64,000 bases of DNA from Periplaneta americana (lineage: Eukaryota; Arthropoda; Insecta; Blattodea; Blattidae): contig NC_091122.1 of NCBI RefSeq assembly GCF_040183065.1, positions 160,685,955 to 160,749,954 on the forward strand, read 5' to 3'. The notes under the pieces were generated by a model that worked only from the letters and a program-made list of their open reading frames with translations, was not told the DNA's origin and searched no databases. This document shows positions 1-11,388 of this stretch, one piece after another. Each line of letters opens with the position of its first letter. Within the stretch, counting starts at the first letter, position 1. The position numbers were made by a program, and so were the translations under genes.

Positions 1-84
1 TTTTTTTTTAATATTAGATTCCTGGTAGGTCTATACAAGGTAGGTTAAAAGTCGCATTAAATGTTAAGCACAGGAACGCCATTT

Positions 85-1661
85 CACAGTCTACTATATA
101 CAGTCACGAAGCTTGGGGTGATTTTTTGCATTTCTCGCGATAGTTGCTAGCCGCTTGGAGCGCTGTGAGTACTAGGAACAATAGACTGTGTCACTGCCAT
201 CGTGATTTAATACAGGCCGTAAGGCAGACCATGTATCTCGCTTAACCTGATCACGAAGGGCGGCGTTTCAACCATATAAATTAGTTGCAATGTATAAAGA
301 GTAACATATATTTCTCTAAAATGTAGTGTAATTGCATTAATAAAATTTCAAACAATGATTATGAGACACTTCAGACATAAATCACTTGCGAGTTAAGATG
401 AAATATAATTTTTGGTGTGAAAATTACGTTGTTCGTATGTGTAATACCTGCCTCTATTTCGATTAAATATTGCGAAATTCTTGTACATTCATTTATGCAC
501 GATTCAATAATTTTCAGTTGCACCGCACGAATATTTAGATATGTTGAAATTATAGGTTATGTTTACTGTACCAGTTGCCCATTTCTGTCTAATTATAGTG
601 ACCTCCAATGCCCTGTCACTACATATGCATGTTATGTCATATGGATATTTAGGTTATGTTTACTGTATTTAACTTATATTCCTATATTCGCAATTATACA
701 TTATAATTAAACATAATGTCATGTATGACACCCGTCACATTCTATTTGTCTATTTTAATACTACAATTGAGTATTGAATTATTATATTTATCTACTACCT
801 AAGAGACGAAGTAACACAATCGTACGTACACTAATTTCATAGGAGTGATATGGTAAATTTTCTGTCTACAATTAAGGAAGGTAGATGTGCTAAATTAAAA
901 TCATAATATAAATTCGTTTTTATTGAACCTCAAAATAGCTTCCATTCTAAACTTAAGATGTTGATGCGAACAAATTATGTTAACGCGTAAAATTCTCTTC
1001 ACATTAAAATAATACAGTTTTGTAATTATTTCTGCAACATAGGCTATTATGCAAAAGAAGTAAACGGAACTTATGGACATATTACACTAAATAAAACCTA
1101 GCAATGATACGCAATAAAGTTATAATATAATATTTCACTGAGCTACATACACTGAAATAGAAAACCCGACCATACATTACGGCCTGGTCTAGATCGAAAA
1201 GCATTGACTGTGCCGTATTTCGCATTTTTGTGTAAACTGTGAAATGTTCGTTATCGGTTGTAATAACTGTAAATGGATAAAATACAATAATTTGAATAAT
1301 AATATGGGACAAGGAGACGTTTGTTGTACTATAAATATTGTAAGAAAAAGAGGTCAGATTTATCCTTCTTCAGAAAAATCCAGGAAGGTGAGTTTATAAA
1401 ATATAATATATAAGTTACTTTATGAAAATAATATATAAACCTTATGTATTTCACATTCCAATAGTGGAAGGAAGGTGTTAATTTTTTCAAAAGAATACGA
1501 TATCGAAAGTACAATACATTTTATCGTCTGCTGGGGAAGGGGTGTGTGATGAGGCGACAGTAGCGATCCTGGTGGTTAGCAACTATCTATGCTTATTTCA
1601 ACTGTCTATGTTTGCATATTTAGTAAGTATTGAGCTTCGTGACTGTATATACTGGACTGTG
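85..1661 (+). mobile_element. TIR element, family 1 copy A (7-bp TSD)
   Basis: The element starts CACAGTCTAC and ends GGACTGTG, and its inner termini (TATACAGTCACGAAGCTT) are inverted copies. It is flanked by a perfect 7-bp direct repeat GCCATTT (78-84 and 1662-1668). The interior is AT-rich with no convincing coding region; a 97-codon open frame at 417-710 has no recognisable domain. A second copy lies inverted at 10291-12662 and a 183-bp miniature at 30519-30701. The superfamily is uncertain: 7-bp duplications occur in P-like and Dada-like groups. Confidence 0.8.
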
Positions 1662-2055
1662 GCCATTTCCTAATTTCAATTAAGAAACACTCCAAAAACG
1701 GATGCTCCCTGGACCAAATTATCGTATTTTACAATTGTTTCAATGCAACAGAAGCCAGAAGTCTTGCTAAAGATGTTATTGCTAAAACACTACGAAATTG
1801 CGTTCCTTTGCTTATCAATTACCAAAGTCGCTTTCCACAAACACTTCCTTAAATTTAATTACATTCAATTTACATTTGATTACACATTCATTTACAGATT
1901 ATGTTCAAAATGGAGACCCAGTTTCTCGATTCACAATTCACAACGTTTAGACACTGATTTACAGATGGCGGAAAATAACTCAAGATTTTCATTGATTTTC
2001 ACGAATGACTCGCAACGAATGAATCGCAACTGATGCAGATTCTGCGGTTTCTGAG

Positions 2056-2126
2056 CAAAAACATCATTTTCAGGATATCCCACAGCGAAAAATCACATGG
2101 TGTCAGGTCGCATGATCTGGGTAGCC
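2056..2126 (-). pseudogene. Tc1/mariner-like transposase C-terminal remnant
   Basis: Minus-strand translation gives LPRSCDLTPCDFSLWDILK. This matches the block around the third catalytic acidic residue of IS630/Tc1/mariner transposases, usually of the form SPDLTPxDFFLWG followed by LK. Similarity fades towards 1870, where a GLHFEHNL-like C-terminal end can be seen across stops. No TIRs were found, so this is a decayed fragment. Confidence 0.55.
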
Positions 2127-2130
2127 ATTT

Positions 2131-4667
2131 TGTCGTACTGGAATTGCTGATTCATTGCATGAAAGTAGCAGTAATTGCATAGAGACGCAACCCAGCACAA
2201 TAAAACAAAACAACAAGACATGACATCGGAAAAACAGTTGACGCACGAACATGGTTGTCAACCCACCACTTACTACACCAGCTATTCGTTTATTCAAGTT
2301 ATAGCATCTGTATATGCACAACCTAAGGACGAATATTGGGGAAATCGACTTTTGACCCACCTTGTGTAACAGATTTGTGATGGTAAAACTAATTGGTCCC
2401 TTTGAATATTTAATTTTCATCGTTATTTTCACTACAATTTATCACTATAGCTGGGAGTTTTATGTAAATACGGAGTGGTCGAGAAGTGAACGCGCCTTTT
2501 TATTTTCGACATTGTGGTAATTACGTTTGAATGCTTGATATGGACAGTTACCTGATGGTTTGAGTCCAGAACATGTGTATGGATACCTCACTGTCGTAGC
2601 ACAACTGAATTTTGCGCCATGTTCTGGCAGATGTCCGAAAACTCGAAAATTGTTTTTTTTTTCTGTAAAGATATGCTATTTTCTAGCAAAATACTGCTGT
2701 AAAAATATTTTAATAAATAGGTACCAACACCGTTGATAATTTACTATTTTATTATTAGAATTTCATACCTCCAACTAGTAGAATAGCGTTGGAATTAATA
2801 TATGGTGATTTTCGACTTACGACAGTATTTTACTGGAAGTGTGATATGTTATATTGCCTTTGTACTTAAGAGAATTTCTGCTTTTTAAAATGTATCTAAT
2901 ATTATCTGTTCAAAATTTAAAGAATTAAACTTATGAACTTTCCCCAACTGTAACTGATGCCACTCTCCAGCATTCAATTTTCGCAAATCATATTTATATT
3001 AAATTTTATGAACATTCAGATTTTAAAGAAATTTTGTATCATCTTACATATGAACGATAATTTTGTAATTTTATTTATAATATACTGAACATTGCGTTTT
3101 CGTAATTTATATTCGAACAATACAACTGGAAGATTCAGAATTAGTAATTATAATTTATTTACGTATATTGACAATGTATCTAAAATTGACTATAGAACGT
3201 TAGAGGTTTAGAAAATACTATTGAGTATATACACGTCACCTTAACGAACATTTCCACTCTCTTTGTAATATATACTAAAATGTTATTTGCGTATTTCCTA
3301 ACGTAGGCCTATCTGGTATGTAATTTTCATAACTTATATTATTTAAGGAGATTTTGAGAGTACGGTATGCAGCTAGATGAGATTTATTGTCTGATATGTC
3401 CAGCAGATAGCACTGTTTGCATTAGCTGTTACAGCTCTGGATTGAAGAATTTTAAAATATATCTCGAAAACTTTGCTTTCTCCGGATGTAGATATTTATA
3501 GAAAGGTTTATTTCAAATGGAACATATGGGGGGGGGGAAATCGTTATGAAAATCTCTATCACTTGGTGAGCTTTTCTTGTTAGTAAAAGTTTAGCCGCTG
3601 TTCCTTTATTCTGTCTCTTGACAGCAAATGTTCTGCTATCTATCTGCTAGAAGTCTAACTAGCATGAACGTTGAGGGCCTCTCTGACTCGCGCCTTTTCG
3701 ACGTGGAACATAATATTTTCTTAATCACGTTACCAGAGCGGGTAGAAGAGACGCTCTGACGTTAAGGTTAACAAAACCCGCACCACCGTGTTGCAGACAA
3801 TAAGTATTATGTTTGAAGCAATACGAAATAAAGTGTGAAATAATTTTCTGTAGCATCTTACCTTAAGAAATGCACTTCCGGATGATGCTTCATCTTGTGA
3901 TAAATGTAGTTCTATGGGAACTCAATTTCTGAATGTTCACTAACGAATTGTAGAAACTGAACGCATTATTTGCTTATTATTCAAGATAGGTTGAATAATC
4001 AATACATTTTAATACAACTAAAATGTTACACTCCACTACTAATTCATAATGAGTGATAGGATAAGTTTAGCAATTATTTTTATCCCAGAAATATCAACTT
4101 CATATCCGCATGAAACTAAACTTTTTACTTCTCGAAATGTGATGGCGAATCGTAGCTCAGTGTCATGGAAATGTGAAGTATTGTTTGTTACCATTATAGT
4201 TAAGTACCACAGCAACGAAAATTTGTTTAAACGTGAAACTTGTATGGGATTGATATTCGAGAAATCTGGTCACACTTTTTATTAACACGTAGACTTCATC
4301 TAAGCACGCTACGTCACGCAAGCGATAAGAGCTACGCTGTCCCGCTCAGACTGGGAATATATTGAGTAAATGTACAAACTTAACGAAATATTGAACTTAA
4401 TTTTAATTTGATAAAAATTATTTGTACACAAATGGGAGTGATCAATAAATACGGGGAGTATAAAGTACTCACTTAATCGTGTGTTAATTTTCAAATGAAT
4501 ACATTTCTCTGCAAAGATGTATTTATTGCAATAATTTCATACAACTCTCTGACGTTCAGTGTTGCCAACTCTGTCAGGCATGTTCTGGTTAATAGCTTTA
4601 GAATAAGCTAAAATGGCGGCAAAATTGCTCACAGAAGTTAGGATACGGATAGATTCTTTTATTTTTT
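2131..4667. other. AT-rich stretch without recognised features
   Basis: No gene, repeat family or TIR pair was recognised here. Open frames are short and uninformative, and there is a 10-base G run near 3528. At 4565 a word similar to a hAT terminus (CAGTGTTGCCAACT) occurs, but no partner end was found. Confidence 0.5.
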
Positions 4668-4795
4668 AGTAGGTTATTTTACGACGCTTTATAACATCTT
4701 TGGTTATTTAGCGTCTGAATGAGACGGTGGTGATAATGCCGGTGAAATGAGTCCGGGGTCCAGCACCGAAAGTTACCCAGCATTTGCATTTTCTG
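4668..4795 (-). mobile_element. SINE fragment (insect tRNA-derived family, body only)
   Basis: The text from TAGTAGGTTATTTTACGACG through TTATTTAGCGTCTGAATGA to CCGGGGTCCAGCACCGAAAG is the body of a common insect tRNA-type SINE, here in reverse orientation. The tRNA head, expected to the right, is missing. The related full-length-looking copy is at 59678-59899. Confidence 0.6.
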
Positions 4796-5568
4796 AGCTA
4801 TTACTGTAAATTCTTAAAAAGACGAGCTCAGGTGCAATAAAAATTGCTGAAGAGTGGATTTTGCACGTAGTAGTCCTGCATTATCAGAATTTCTTAAATT
4901 AAAACTTTGCTACATGGCGTCACCCATTAGAAATGGAATATTATATAGGCCCCACCTGCAATAGAACTTAGACAAATGAAATCGGAAATTTTAGACAAAC
5001 TAATTTTTATAATTCAGCTGCGTAGTCAGTCGCAAGAAACAAACTTCATGTCTCAAAGCAGCGATGGGCAAACGCCGAACAACTTGATAAGCAACCCCCA
5101 GAACCATAAAACTCAAAGTAGTTCGAAACGAACCGATAGATGGAGACATGAAGAGACAATTGCAATGGCGGATTGCCGATTTTTAGATAGTGATTACGGT
5201 TTATGTGTAGTTTAGACCACAGTAAACAAATAATACAAAACAAGGTAAAAAAAAATGTAGGAACTTGAGAACATTATAAAGAGATGAAAGGTATTGTAGA
5301 AAAATTTGAGACATTACGCTTAAAATTTGGAAGAGAAGAAACATTTTGAAAATATGCTAATTATTTTTTTTAAATTTAAAAAGCAACTGAACTTATAAAT
5401 AAACTTACACATATCAATAGTGATGTCAATAGAAGTAGGTACACAAAAAAAATCAAGTTTCTAGCTGACTGTCAAGCAATTCTGTAACTTTTCTGAGGGG
5501 CAATAAAAGCTTCTGAATCATACTAATATATCCATTGACTGTGTTGTAAAATGAATAGTATTTATATA
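4796..5568. other. no recognised feature
   Basis: AT-rich sequence. An open frame at 4976-5215 and its antisense partner have no recognisable domain and are probably chance. Confidence 0.5.
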
Positions 5569-6694
5569 CAGGGACATCATTTTATTTTTACTTCAATTTT
5601 TATTGAGTTTTGGAGTGTACTTCACTCACACCCCCTCTACTAGGCCTAGTAAACTTCCAACCGTTCTCCACACAGAACCAAGGCCGCGTATGCAGTTCAG
5701 TTGCCTTACGGTCAAAGTAAGCAGTACTGAGTTAGTGAGTTTAGTACGTTCCAGAAATATGTTCGCGTTTTCCAGTGACGAAAGAGCTTTCAATATTGAA
5801 TCATATTTTCGCACAGGTACTGTCGTCCGTTTGCCTACGTCGCATCCCGCCACCCGCTTCTGCTCGCCCCTCTGTAAAGACTAGTAGCTGGGAACTCTTA
5901 GCTCTTTCCTGAGAACATTAATTTCTGTTAGGAATTGGACGTCTACGTAATATTATAAAACTGTTTAATATAACTTAAATAAAAGGGCGTCGTTAAGTAA
6001 TTAACTGTAACGTGATTTTCCCCCTTTCTACGACCCTGCGACGAAACCACTTGGACGGACAGTAGGTAGCATGTCTGAGTAATTTTTCTTTTCGGATCGA
6101 CCAGAAGTGAAGATTGAATTTATAGTACGTAAAGTAGGTACTTTTTTTATAGAGTAGGTACAGAATTATTTCAACACGAGTTACTAGTACGAAGGACGAA
6201 ATTGATAATTGGAATTAGGTACAGTATTCTATAGTGCGATAATATGCACAAAAGAACTGAAGCCTGTATCGAAATGAACGACCACACATTTTAAAAAATG
6301 TGTTTAAATATCCTTATTATGATTATTTTTAAATTTAATTTCATTCTCTATAGTGTACGCTAATGTGCTGTAGGCAGTATAATATAGACTACACTGCATA
6401 ATGAATACGTCCGAATGGACAGCTCAGTTCGTGAGTAAAAAGATTTATTGTTAATACTGCACTGTGTTTTGATTAAACAAAAACCTAATGAAAATTATCA
6501 AACTCAAAATCGCGGTATTTCCTAGTTTACGGAAATGGATGAACTACTTTTCTTCCCTCCTATACCTAGTAAAGTGATTTGTTTGTATTTTACACCAGTA
6601 TCATCAAACTCCAGTCGTGGAAGGGGGTAAGTTCATCCAAAGGTATAGCCAGATTAATATCAGAAATGTTAGTAAAAATAAAATGATGTCCCTG
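5569..6694 (+). mobile_element. Tc1/mariner-like element, TIR CAGGGACATCATTTTATTTT
   Basis: The ends CAGGGACATCATTTTATTTT (left) and AAAATAAAATGATGTCCCTG (right) are inverted copies, each flanked by TA, as in Tc1/mariner transposons. Only the start of a transposase frame survives inside (5759 onward), so the 1.1 kb copy is non-autonomous. Confidence 0.85.
5759..5884 (+). pseudogene. transposase N-terminus, truncated
   Basis: An ATG at 5759 opens MFAFSSDERAFNIESYFRTG, which resembles the first helix of the N-terminal helix-turn-helix in insect IS630/Tc1-type transposases (typically SxEERAFxVExYF). It lies 190 bp inside the left TIR, as expected for a transposase start. The frame soon leaves homology and stops at 5882-5884. 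No catalytic D residues are present. Confidence 0.5.
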
Positions 6695-7060
6695 TAGAAC
6701 TCACCTCACCGGCCCTGTGAAGAATGCAAAAGGAATGCATCAACTGTTACTCACTCCAAAGCTACTTGAATCCACGGCCCTATTCGCCAGCTTCCTGACT
6801 GATAACTCCACAGTACAAGCTTCATGGAACATTAACGAATCACTATAGATGTATTAACCCCTGCAGTAGCTGAATGATCAGACCTTTAGCCTGTCAACAC
6901 CTCTTATCATTTCAACTCCCAACTTCTCCTGTGATGTTCCCATCTGGCAAGGGCCGGTGTGGTGAGTCCCACACTGTAATCAATCAAATACTGTATTTTT
7001 TTCTGTAGTAGGTTTGAAACTCAATTTCGACACAGCTAATGAACTGGTTTTGTGTTCCAG

Positions 7061-7154
7061 GGAACGGAACTCTGATTGGCTCGTCTTCCAACGTCGTGTG
7101 TGCTGGCGTGGCGGAGCAGCACGGCTACAGGTTCACCTTCATGGAGTATTTCAA
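7061..7154 (+). CDS. oca2: OCA2/P-protein-like transporter, penultimate coding exon
   Basis: The exon follows the acceptor TGTGTTCCAG and ends before the donor GTAAGC. Read in phase (two bases complete a split Gly codon) it encodes [20 protein letters not shown] then [10 protein letters not shown] and a split Lys. This is the highly conserved C-terminal block of the P protein family (human OCA2, Drosophila hoepel), 12-TM members of the Na+/anion symporter superfamily that act in melanosome or pigment-granule type organelles. The GN-GTLIG-NVVCAG-AEQHG pattern is diagnostic. The last exon follows at 9192. Earlier exons are not recognisable upstream in the window and must lie to the left. Identity is firm; which insect paralogue it is remains open. 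Confidence 0.9.
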
Positions 7155-7564
7155 GTAAGCTAAGTTTATGTTTTGTATGAGGGCGCAGAGCGAACTGTTA
7201 GAATGTCTGCGCTCTACACTGGTAATTGGGCTTCCAATCGCTGCGCGCCCGAGATGGGATTTGTGGTGGAGAAAGATGATTGTTCGTAGTAGTTTTTCAC
7301 CGGGTACTGTTATTTCCTCTACCGACATTCCACCATTGAACCATTACTCATCTTGCTGTGCTATGTAGCTCTACGGCGGCAAAAAGTTCTATAGCTTCAG
7401 TGTGGCTTATTGGGACGCTTGGAGAATGGCGCGAAGTTCAGTAGCAGTCATTTCATTGTGTGTGTGCGCGTGCGCGTGTGCGTGCGTGCGTGTGTGTGTG
7501 TTGACGCAGGTTCGATCTCCGGATTACCCTCGATTTATAACTTGCGTTGAGTAACATCTCATCT

Positions 7565-8650
7565 CTCATCTCCACTCGTCTTTCCTCATGTTTCGTCTCG
7601 TCTCGTCTCGTATCGTCTCTCCTCATGTCGTCTAGTCTCGTCTCTCTTTGTGACTCGTCTCTTTGTGTCTCGACTCGTCTCTCTGTGTCTCGTCTCGTCT
7701 CTCTTTGTGTCTCGTCTCGTCTCTCTTTGTGTCTCGTCTCTCTTTGCGTCTCGTCTCGTCTCTCTTTGCGTCTCGTCTCGTCTCTCTTTGCGTCTCGTCT
7801 GTCTTTGTGTCTCGACTCGTCTGTCTTTGGGTCTCGACTCGTCTCTCTTTGTGTGTTGACTCGTCTCTCTTTGTGTCTCGACTCGTCTCTCTTTGTGTGT
7901 TGACTCGTCTCTCTTTGTGTCTCGACTCGTCTGCCTTTGTGTCTCGATTCGTCTCTCTTTGTGTCTCGAGTCGTCTCTCTTTGTGTCTCGAGTAGTCTCT
8001 CTTTGTGTCTCGACTCGTCTCTCTTTGTGTCTCGACTCGTCTCTCTTTGTGTCTCGACTCGTCTCTCTTTGTGTCTCGACTCGTCTCTCTTTGTGTCTCG
8101 ACTCGTCTCTCTTTGTGTCTCGACTCGTCTCTTTGTGTCTCGACTCGTCTCTTTGTGTCTCGACTCGTCTCTTTGTGTCTCGACTCGTCTCTCTTTGTGT
8201 CTCGACTCGTCTCTCTTTGTGTCTCGACTCGTCTCTCTTTGTGTCTCGACTCGTCTCTTTTTCTGTCTCGACTCGTCTCTTTTTGTGTCTCGACTCGTCT
8301 CTCTTTGTGTCTCGACTCGTCTCTCTTTGTGTCTCGACTCGTCTCTCTTTGTGTCTCGACTCGTCTCTCTTTGTGTCTCGACTCGTCTGTCTTTGTGTCT
8401 CGACTCGTCTGTTTTTGTGTCTCGACTCATCTCTCTTTGTGTATCGTCTCGTCTCTCTTTGCGTCTCGTCTCTTTGCGTCTCGTCTCGTCTGTCTTTGTG
8501 TTTCGACTCGTCTGTCTTTGTGTCTCGACTCGTCTCTCTTTGTGTCTCGACTCGTCTCTCTTTGTGTCTCGACTCGTCTCTCTTTGTGTCTCGTCTCTCT
8601 CTTTGTGTCTCGTCTCGTCTCTTTGTGTCTCGTCTCATGTCTCGTCTCTC
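7565..8650. repeat. 22-bp satellite in the OCA2-like intron
   Basis: About 1.1 kb of a unit close to CTCTTTGTGTCTCGACTCGT plus two bases (22 bp), with 18- to 21-bp length variants and an edge rich in CTCGTCTCGT. The unit has no stop in several frames on either strand, so overlapping open frames of up to 350 codons arise, read as SRDTKRDESRHKERR-type or SLCVSTRLSLCLDS-type repeats. These are properties of the repeat and not genes. The array lies between the last two coding exons of the OCA2-like gene and is preceded by a (TG)n tract at 7460-7500. Confidence 0.95.
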
Positions 8651-8799
8651 CTTGTGCCTAGTCTCATGTCTCGTCGCATTTCTATCCCCATGTCTTGTCT
8701 CTCACCTCTCTATTTCATTGCGTGTATAGCGTAGACCAGCCTCCTATGGCGCACCCTGGGCATCGACTCTGTCGATAAATAGGTGTACAGAATTGGCTT

Positions 8800-9110
8800 C
8801 ATATGGGTGAATGACGAAACAGTCAAGTACCCGCCATTAGCGAAAAAAAAAATAATAAATTGTCCGAAATTCTGAGTAACTTCGTGACTATTTGGTATAC
8901 CTATTTCAACCTTTTGTTTTCCATATGTTAAGTGAGATTTAACCCAACTTAAGATCTCGTCTTTAGTACTATATAACTTTAATTTTCGTACCAATACATT
9001 GTGATCTATACAGTCAAATGCTTTAGCTAAACCAAAAAATATAAATGGGTATTTTCGCATAGAAACTAAGTCCGTAGTTTTATCGGCGGATATGACGAAC
9101 ATGTGGCTTT
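8800..9110 (-). pseudogene. jockey-type LINE reverse transcriptase fragment
   Basis: Minus-strand translation contains FFGLAKAFDCIDHNVLVRKL, then LSWVKSHLTYGKQKVEIG. This matches the RT palm segment (xLDxSKAFDxVDHxxLLxKL, then WFxSYLxxRxQxVxI) carrying the first catalytic Asp of jockey/CR1-group LINEs. The rest of the element is absent. It lies antisense in the terminal intron of the OCA2-like gene. Confidence 0.8.
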
Positions 9111-9191
9111 AATTAGTGTCACGTGGTGAATATGTCTACATTATCTGACTCGTAAATATTTAGACAGAATAAATTAACTCTTTCTTTGCAG

Positions 9192-9276
9192 AGTTGGTTT
9201 CCCCATAATGCTGATGAGCGTCTCTGTGTCGTCAGTGTATCTCCTGGTGTGTCACGTGGCTCTCGAGTGGCACTGA
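9192..9276 (+). CDS. oca2: OCA2/P-protein-like transporter, last coding exon
   Basis: The acceptor TTCTTTGCAG precedes the exon; its first base completes the Lys codon split at 7154. It encodes VGFPIMLMSVSVSSVYLLVC and then HVALEWH before TGA. Vertebrate P proteins end in the same way, with (L)GFPMM, a final transmembrane helix and a short polar tail ending near the stop, so the C-terminus is complete. The exon confirms the plus-strand orientation of the gene and the 2,037-bp intron. Downstream sequence to about 9,900 is presumably 3' UTR. Confidence 0.9.
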
Positions 9277-9875
9277 GGAGGAGCTGTAAATACTGAATAT
9301 TTATTACTGCAATATTGAAATACAATTTTGAGTAGTTCATTCCTAATATATTGTAAATACGTTTCATATGATGAAAGTACTGATGTAAAAGCATTTTGAT
9401 ATTTCTTACTTTTAAGAAAACTGATTACTCATAAGTTTTAATTGTGAGTAATTGCTAAGAATGAATGTTATGAATATGTAATATAGTAGAAGTAGTAAAC
9501 ATTAAGTTACCGTTGGTGGAAACTTTTAATTTGTTACATAATGATACATTAAAATACTTGGTATGTCCAAAATATAAAGTTTATTATTGAAATTGTCTTG
9601 TGCAATGTTTTTAGAACTTCCTCACTCAGTATATACTTTAACTTTGAACATAGCTTACTTTATATTTTAGGATTTTTGCTGAAAGTTACAGTATATTTTT
9701 TCTTAGAAGTGTGATAACTATGTGACAACTTGATACTTGTTATTTTGTGTTGAATATAATAACCTATTTTAAATGTACAACATGCATGTTCATATCACAA
9801 TATTGTGATGAAATTTCGTAACACTAACTACTTCACGACCATTTAAAGAACAACTTATTTGTATGTCACTATTCA

Positions 9876-9881
9876 AATAAA
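9876..9881 (+). promoter_or_regulatory. candidate poly(A) signal of the OCA2-like gene
   Basis: AATAAA lies 600 bp after the stop codon. A weaker ATTAAA is at 9548-9553. Use of either is inferred. Confidence 0.4.
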
Positions 9882-10187
9882 AACTCTTTCCTTAACACTT
9901 AGTTTTATTTTAAGAAATAATTACAAAATTGATTATTTTGCTCACAGTTTGTGTTATTAAATTTTGATTACTAACTTCACAGTTGTGGTATTAAATATTT
10001 AAAGAGTCACACTTAAAAATTAAATTCGTTCTTAGAAGGTGATTTTCTTGGTCGTTTGTATCGTGCATTTATATGTTTTGTCATCCCGTCTATGGTCATT
10101 TTCATTAATTTTTCTAGAGTGTGGAATATGCTAGCTGCTATCAAATTATGAAATCTACAGTGAGGTTATTTATTGGTTATTAATGGA
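9882..10187. other. no recognised feature
   Basis: AT-rich sequence without open frames or repeats that I recognise. Confidence 0.5.
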
Positions 10188-10290
10188 GAAAAATTCGCTC
10201 CGGAGTCGGAGATCTAATCCGGGACTCCCAGTTGTACGCACTGGGCGCTCTAAGTATTGAACTACGTCGAGGCTCAATTCACAGCACCGA
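10188..10290 (-). mobile_element. decayed tRNA-derived SINE, split by element B
   Basis: GGAGAAAAATTCGCTCCGGA followed by a tRNA-like region (a weakened B-box complement and GGCGCTCTAAGTATTGAACT) resembles the SINE family at 13069-14067. It stops at the 7-bp target site of the element at 10291; the missing end (GCACCGGATCGAACGCC) resumes at 12663, so the element inserted into this SINE. Confidence 0.5.
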
Positions 10291-10354
10291 CACAGTCTAG
10301 TATATACCGTCACGAAGCTTAATACTTACTAAATATGCAAACATAGACAGTTGA

Positions 10355-10796
10355 GCAAATCAAGATTTCAGGTATAACTCCCTGTAAAGTTGATTTGAAT
10401 AATTTCGAGGGAAAAATTGTTCCGGAGCCGGGTATCGAACCCGGGACCTTTGGTTTAACGTACCAACGCTCTACCACTGAGCTACTCGGGAACTCTAACC
10501 GACACCGATCCAATTTTTCCCTCTATATCCACAGACCTCAAAGTGGGCTGACAACCGTCAAGCAACCAACTTCGAGTGCACACTAACTCCGTGTGACTTA
10601 AATTGTGGCTTTCTGTTAACGAACAGTGACGTGTATTATGCAAATCAAGATTTCAGGTATAACTCCCTGTAAAGTTTATTTGAATAATTTCGAGGGAAAA
10701 ATTGTTCCGGAGCCGGGTATCGAACCCGGGACCTTTGGTTTAACGTACCAACGCTCTACCACTGAGCTACTCGGGAACTCTAACCGACACCGATCC
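10355..10796 (-). mobile_element. dimeric tRNA-derived SINE with 12-bp TSD
   Basis: Two direct copies of about 157 bp (10355-10511 and 10640-10796) flank about 128 bp of other sequence. Each copy holds, on the minus strand, a tRNA-like module with A box TAGCTCAGTGGTAGAGC and B box GGGTTCGATACCC, and a paired stem TTGGT/ACCAA. The whole insert is bounded by the direct repeat ATAGACAGTTGA (10343-10354 and 10797-10808), so it moved as one unit. The acceptor stem is only partly paired and base 33 of the anticodon loop is C, so these are SINE modules and not working tRNAs. Confidence 0.75.
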
Positions 10797-10984
10797 ATAG
10801 ACAGTTGAAATATGCATCCATAGGTAGTTGCTCACCACCAGGATCGCTACTATCGCCTCATCACAGACTCTTTCCCTAGCAGACCATAAAATGTAGTGTA
10901 CTTTCGATACCGTATTCTTTTAAAAAAATTAACACCTTGAAATATGAAATACATAAGGTTTATATATTATTTTCATAAAAAATA

Positions 10985-11388
10985 TATAATAATAATAATA
11001 GTAATAATGATTTATTTTAGCTGGCAGAGTTAAGGCCGCAAGGCCTTCTCTTCCACTCAACCAGCAAAAAGTGTATATACATATGCATGAACTTACAAAA
11101 AATTCAACAATTTGATTAAGTGAGAGATACATGTATACAAGAGTTATATACGAATTAAACAACAAAATACTATGAACTATTAATTAGACACTGAAATAAA
11201 CTGTGTAGCAGAATTAAGCTAAAATACATAGGATGTTAATATATTTCAAATAATATTAGATAATAGAAAGAGATTATTATGAGACAATTTTGAAAATACA
11301 GCACTATCAGGATGATGTCTAAAGGAAGGAGTAACAATGTAGTCAGTGATAGTTTAAATCAGTAAGATTGGAGTGAAATGCTATTATA
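10985..11388 (-). mobile_element. 5'-truncated LINE 3' end
   Basis: A (TAA)n tract followed by TTTATTTTAGCTGGCAGAGT and AAGGCCGCAAGGCCTTCTC is the reverse complement of a LINE 3' UTR of a type found repeatedly in arthropods. Comparison with copy A of family 1 shows that this block is absent there, which defines the insertion. Confidence 0.6.

Noticed and set aside
417..710. 97-codon frame in element A and its counterpart at 12097-12336
   Set aside because: Similar only because the two repeats are copies; no conserved motif, different C-termini and no good start codon.
5603..5853. Paired sense/antisense frames as host genes
   Set aside because: They lie inside a TA-flanked TIR element; only the transposase N-terminus is supported.
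6720..6970. tRNA-like words (GTAGCTGAATGATCAGACC, CCTGTCAACACC) suggesting another SINE
   Set aside because: Only A-box-like similarity; no B box in place and no repeat partner in the window.
7453..8734. Very long overlapping open frames (up to 350 codons) on both strands
   Set aside because: They are by-products of a 22-bp stop-free satellite; no start context, splice signals or homology.
10395..10808. Functional tRNA genes
   Set aside because: Acceptor stems pair only in part, position 33 is not U, and both copies are embedded in a TSD-bounded SINE.
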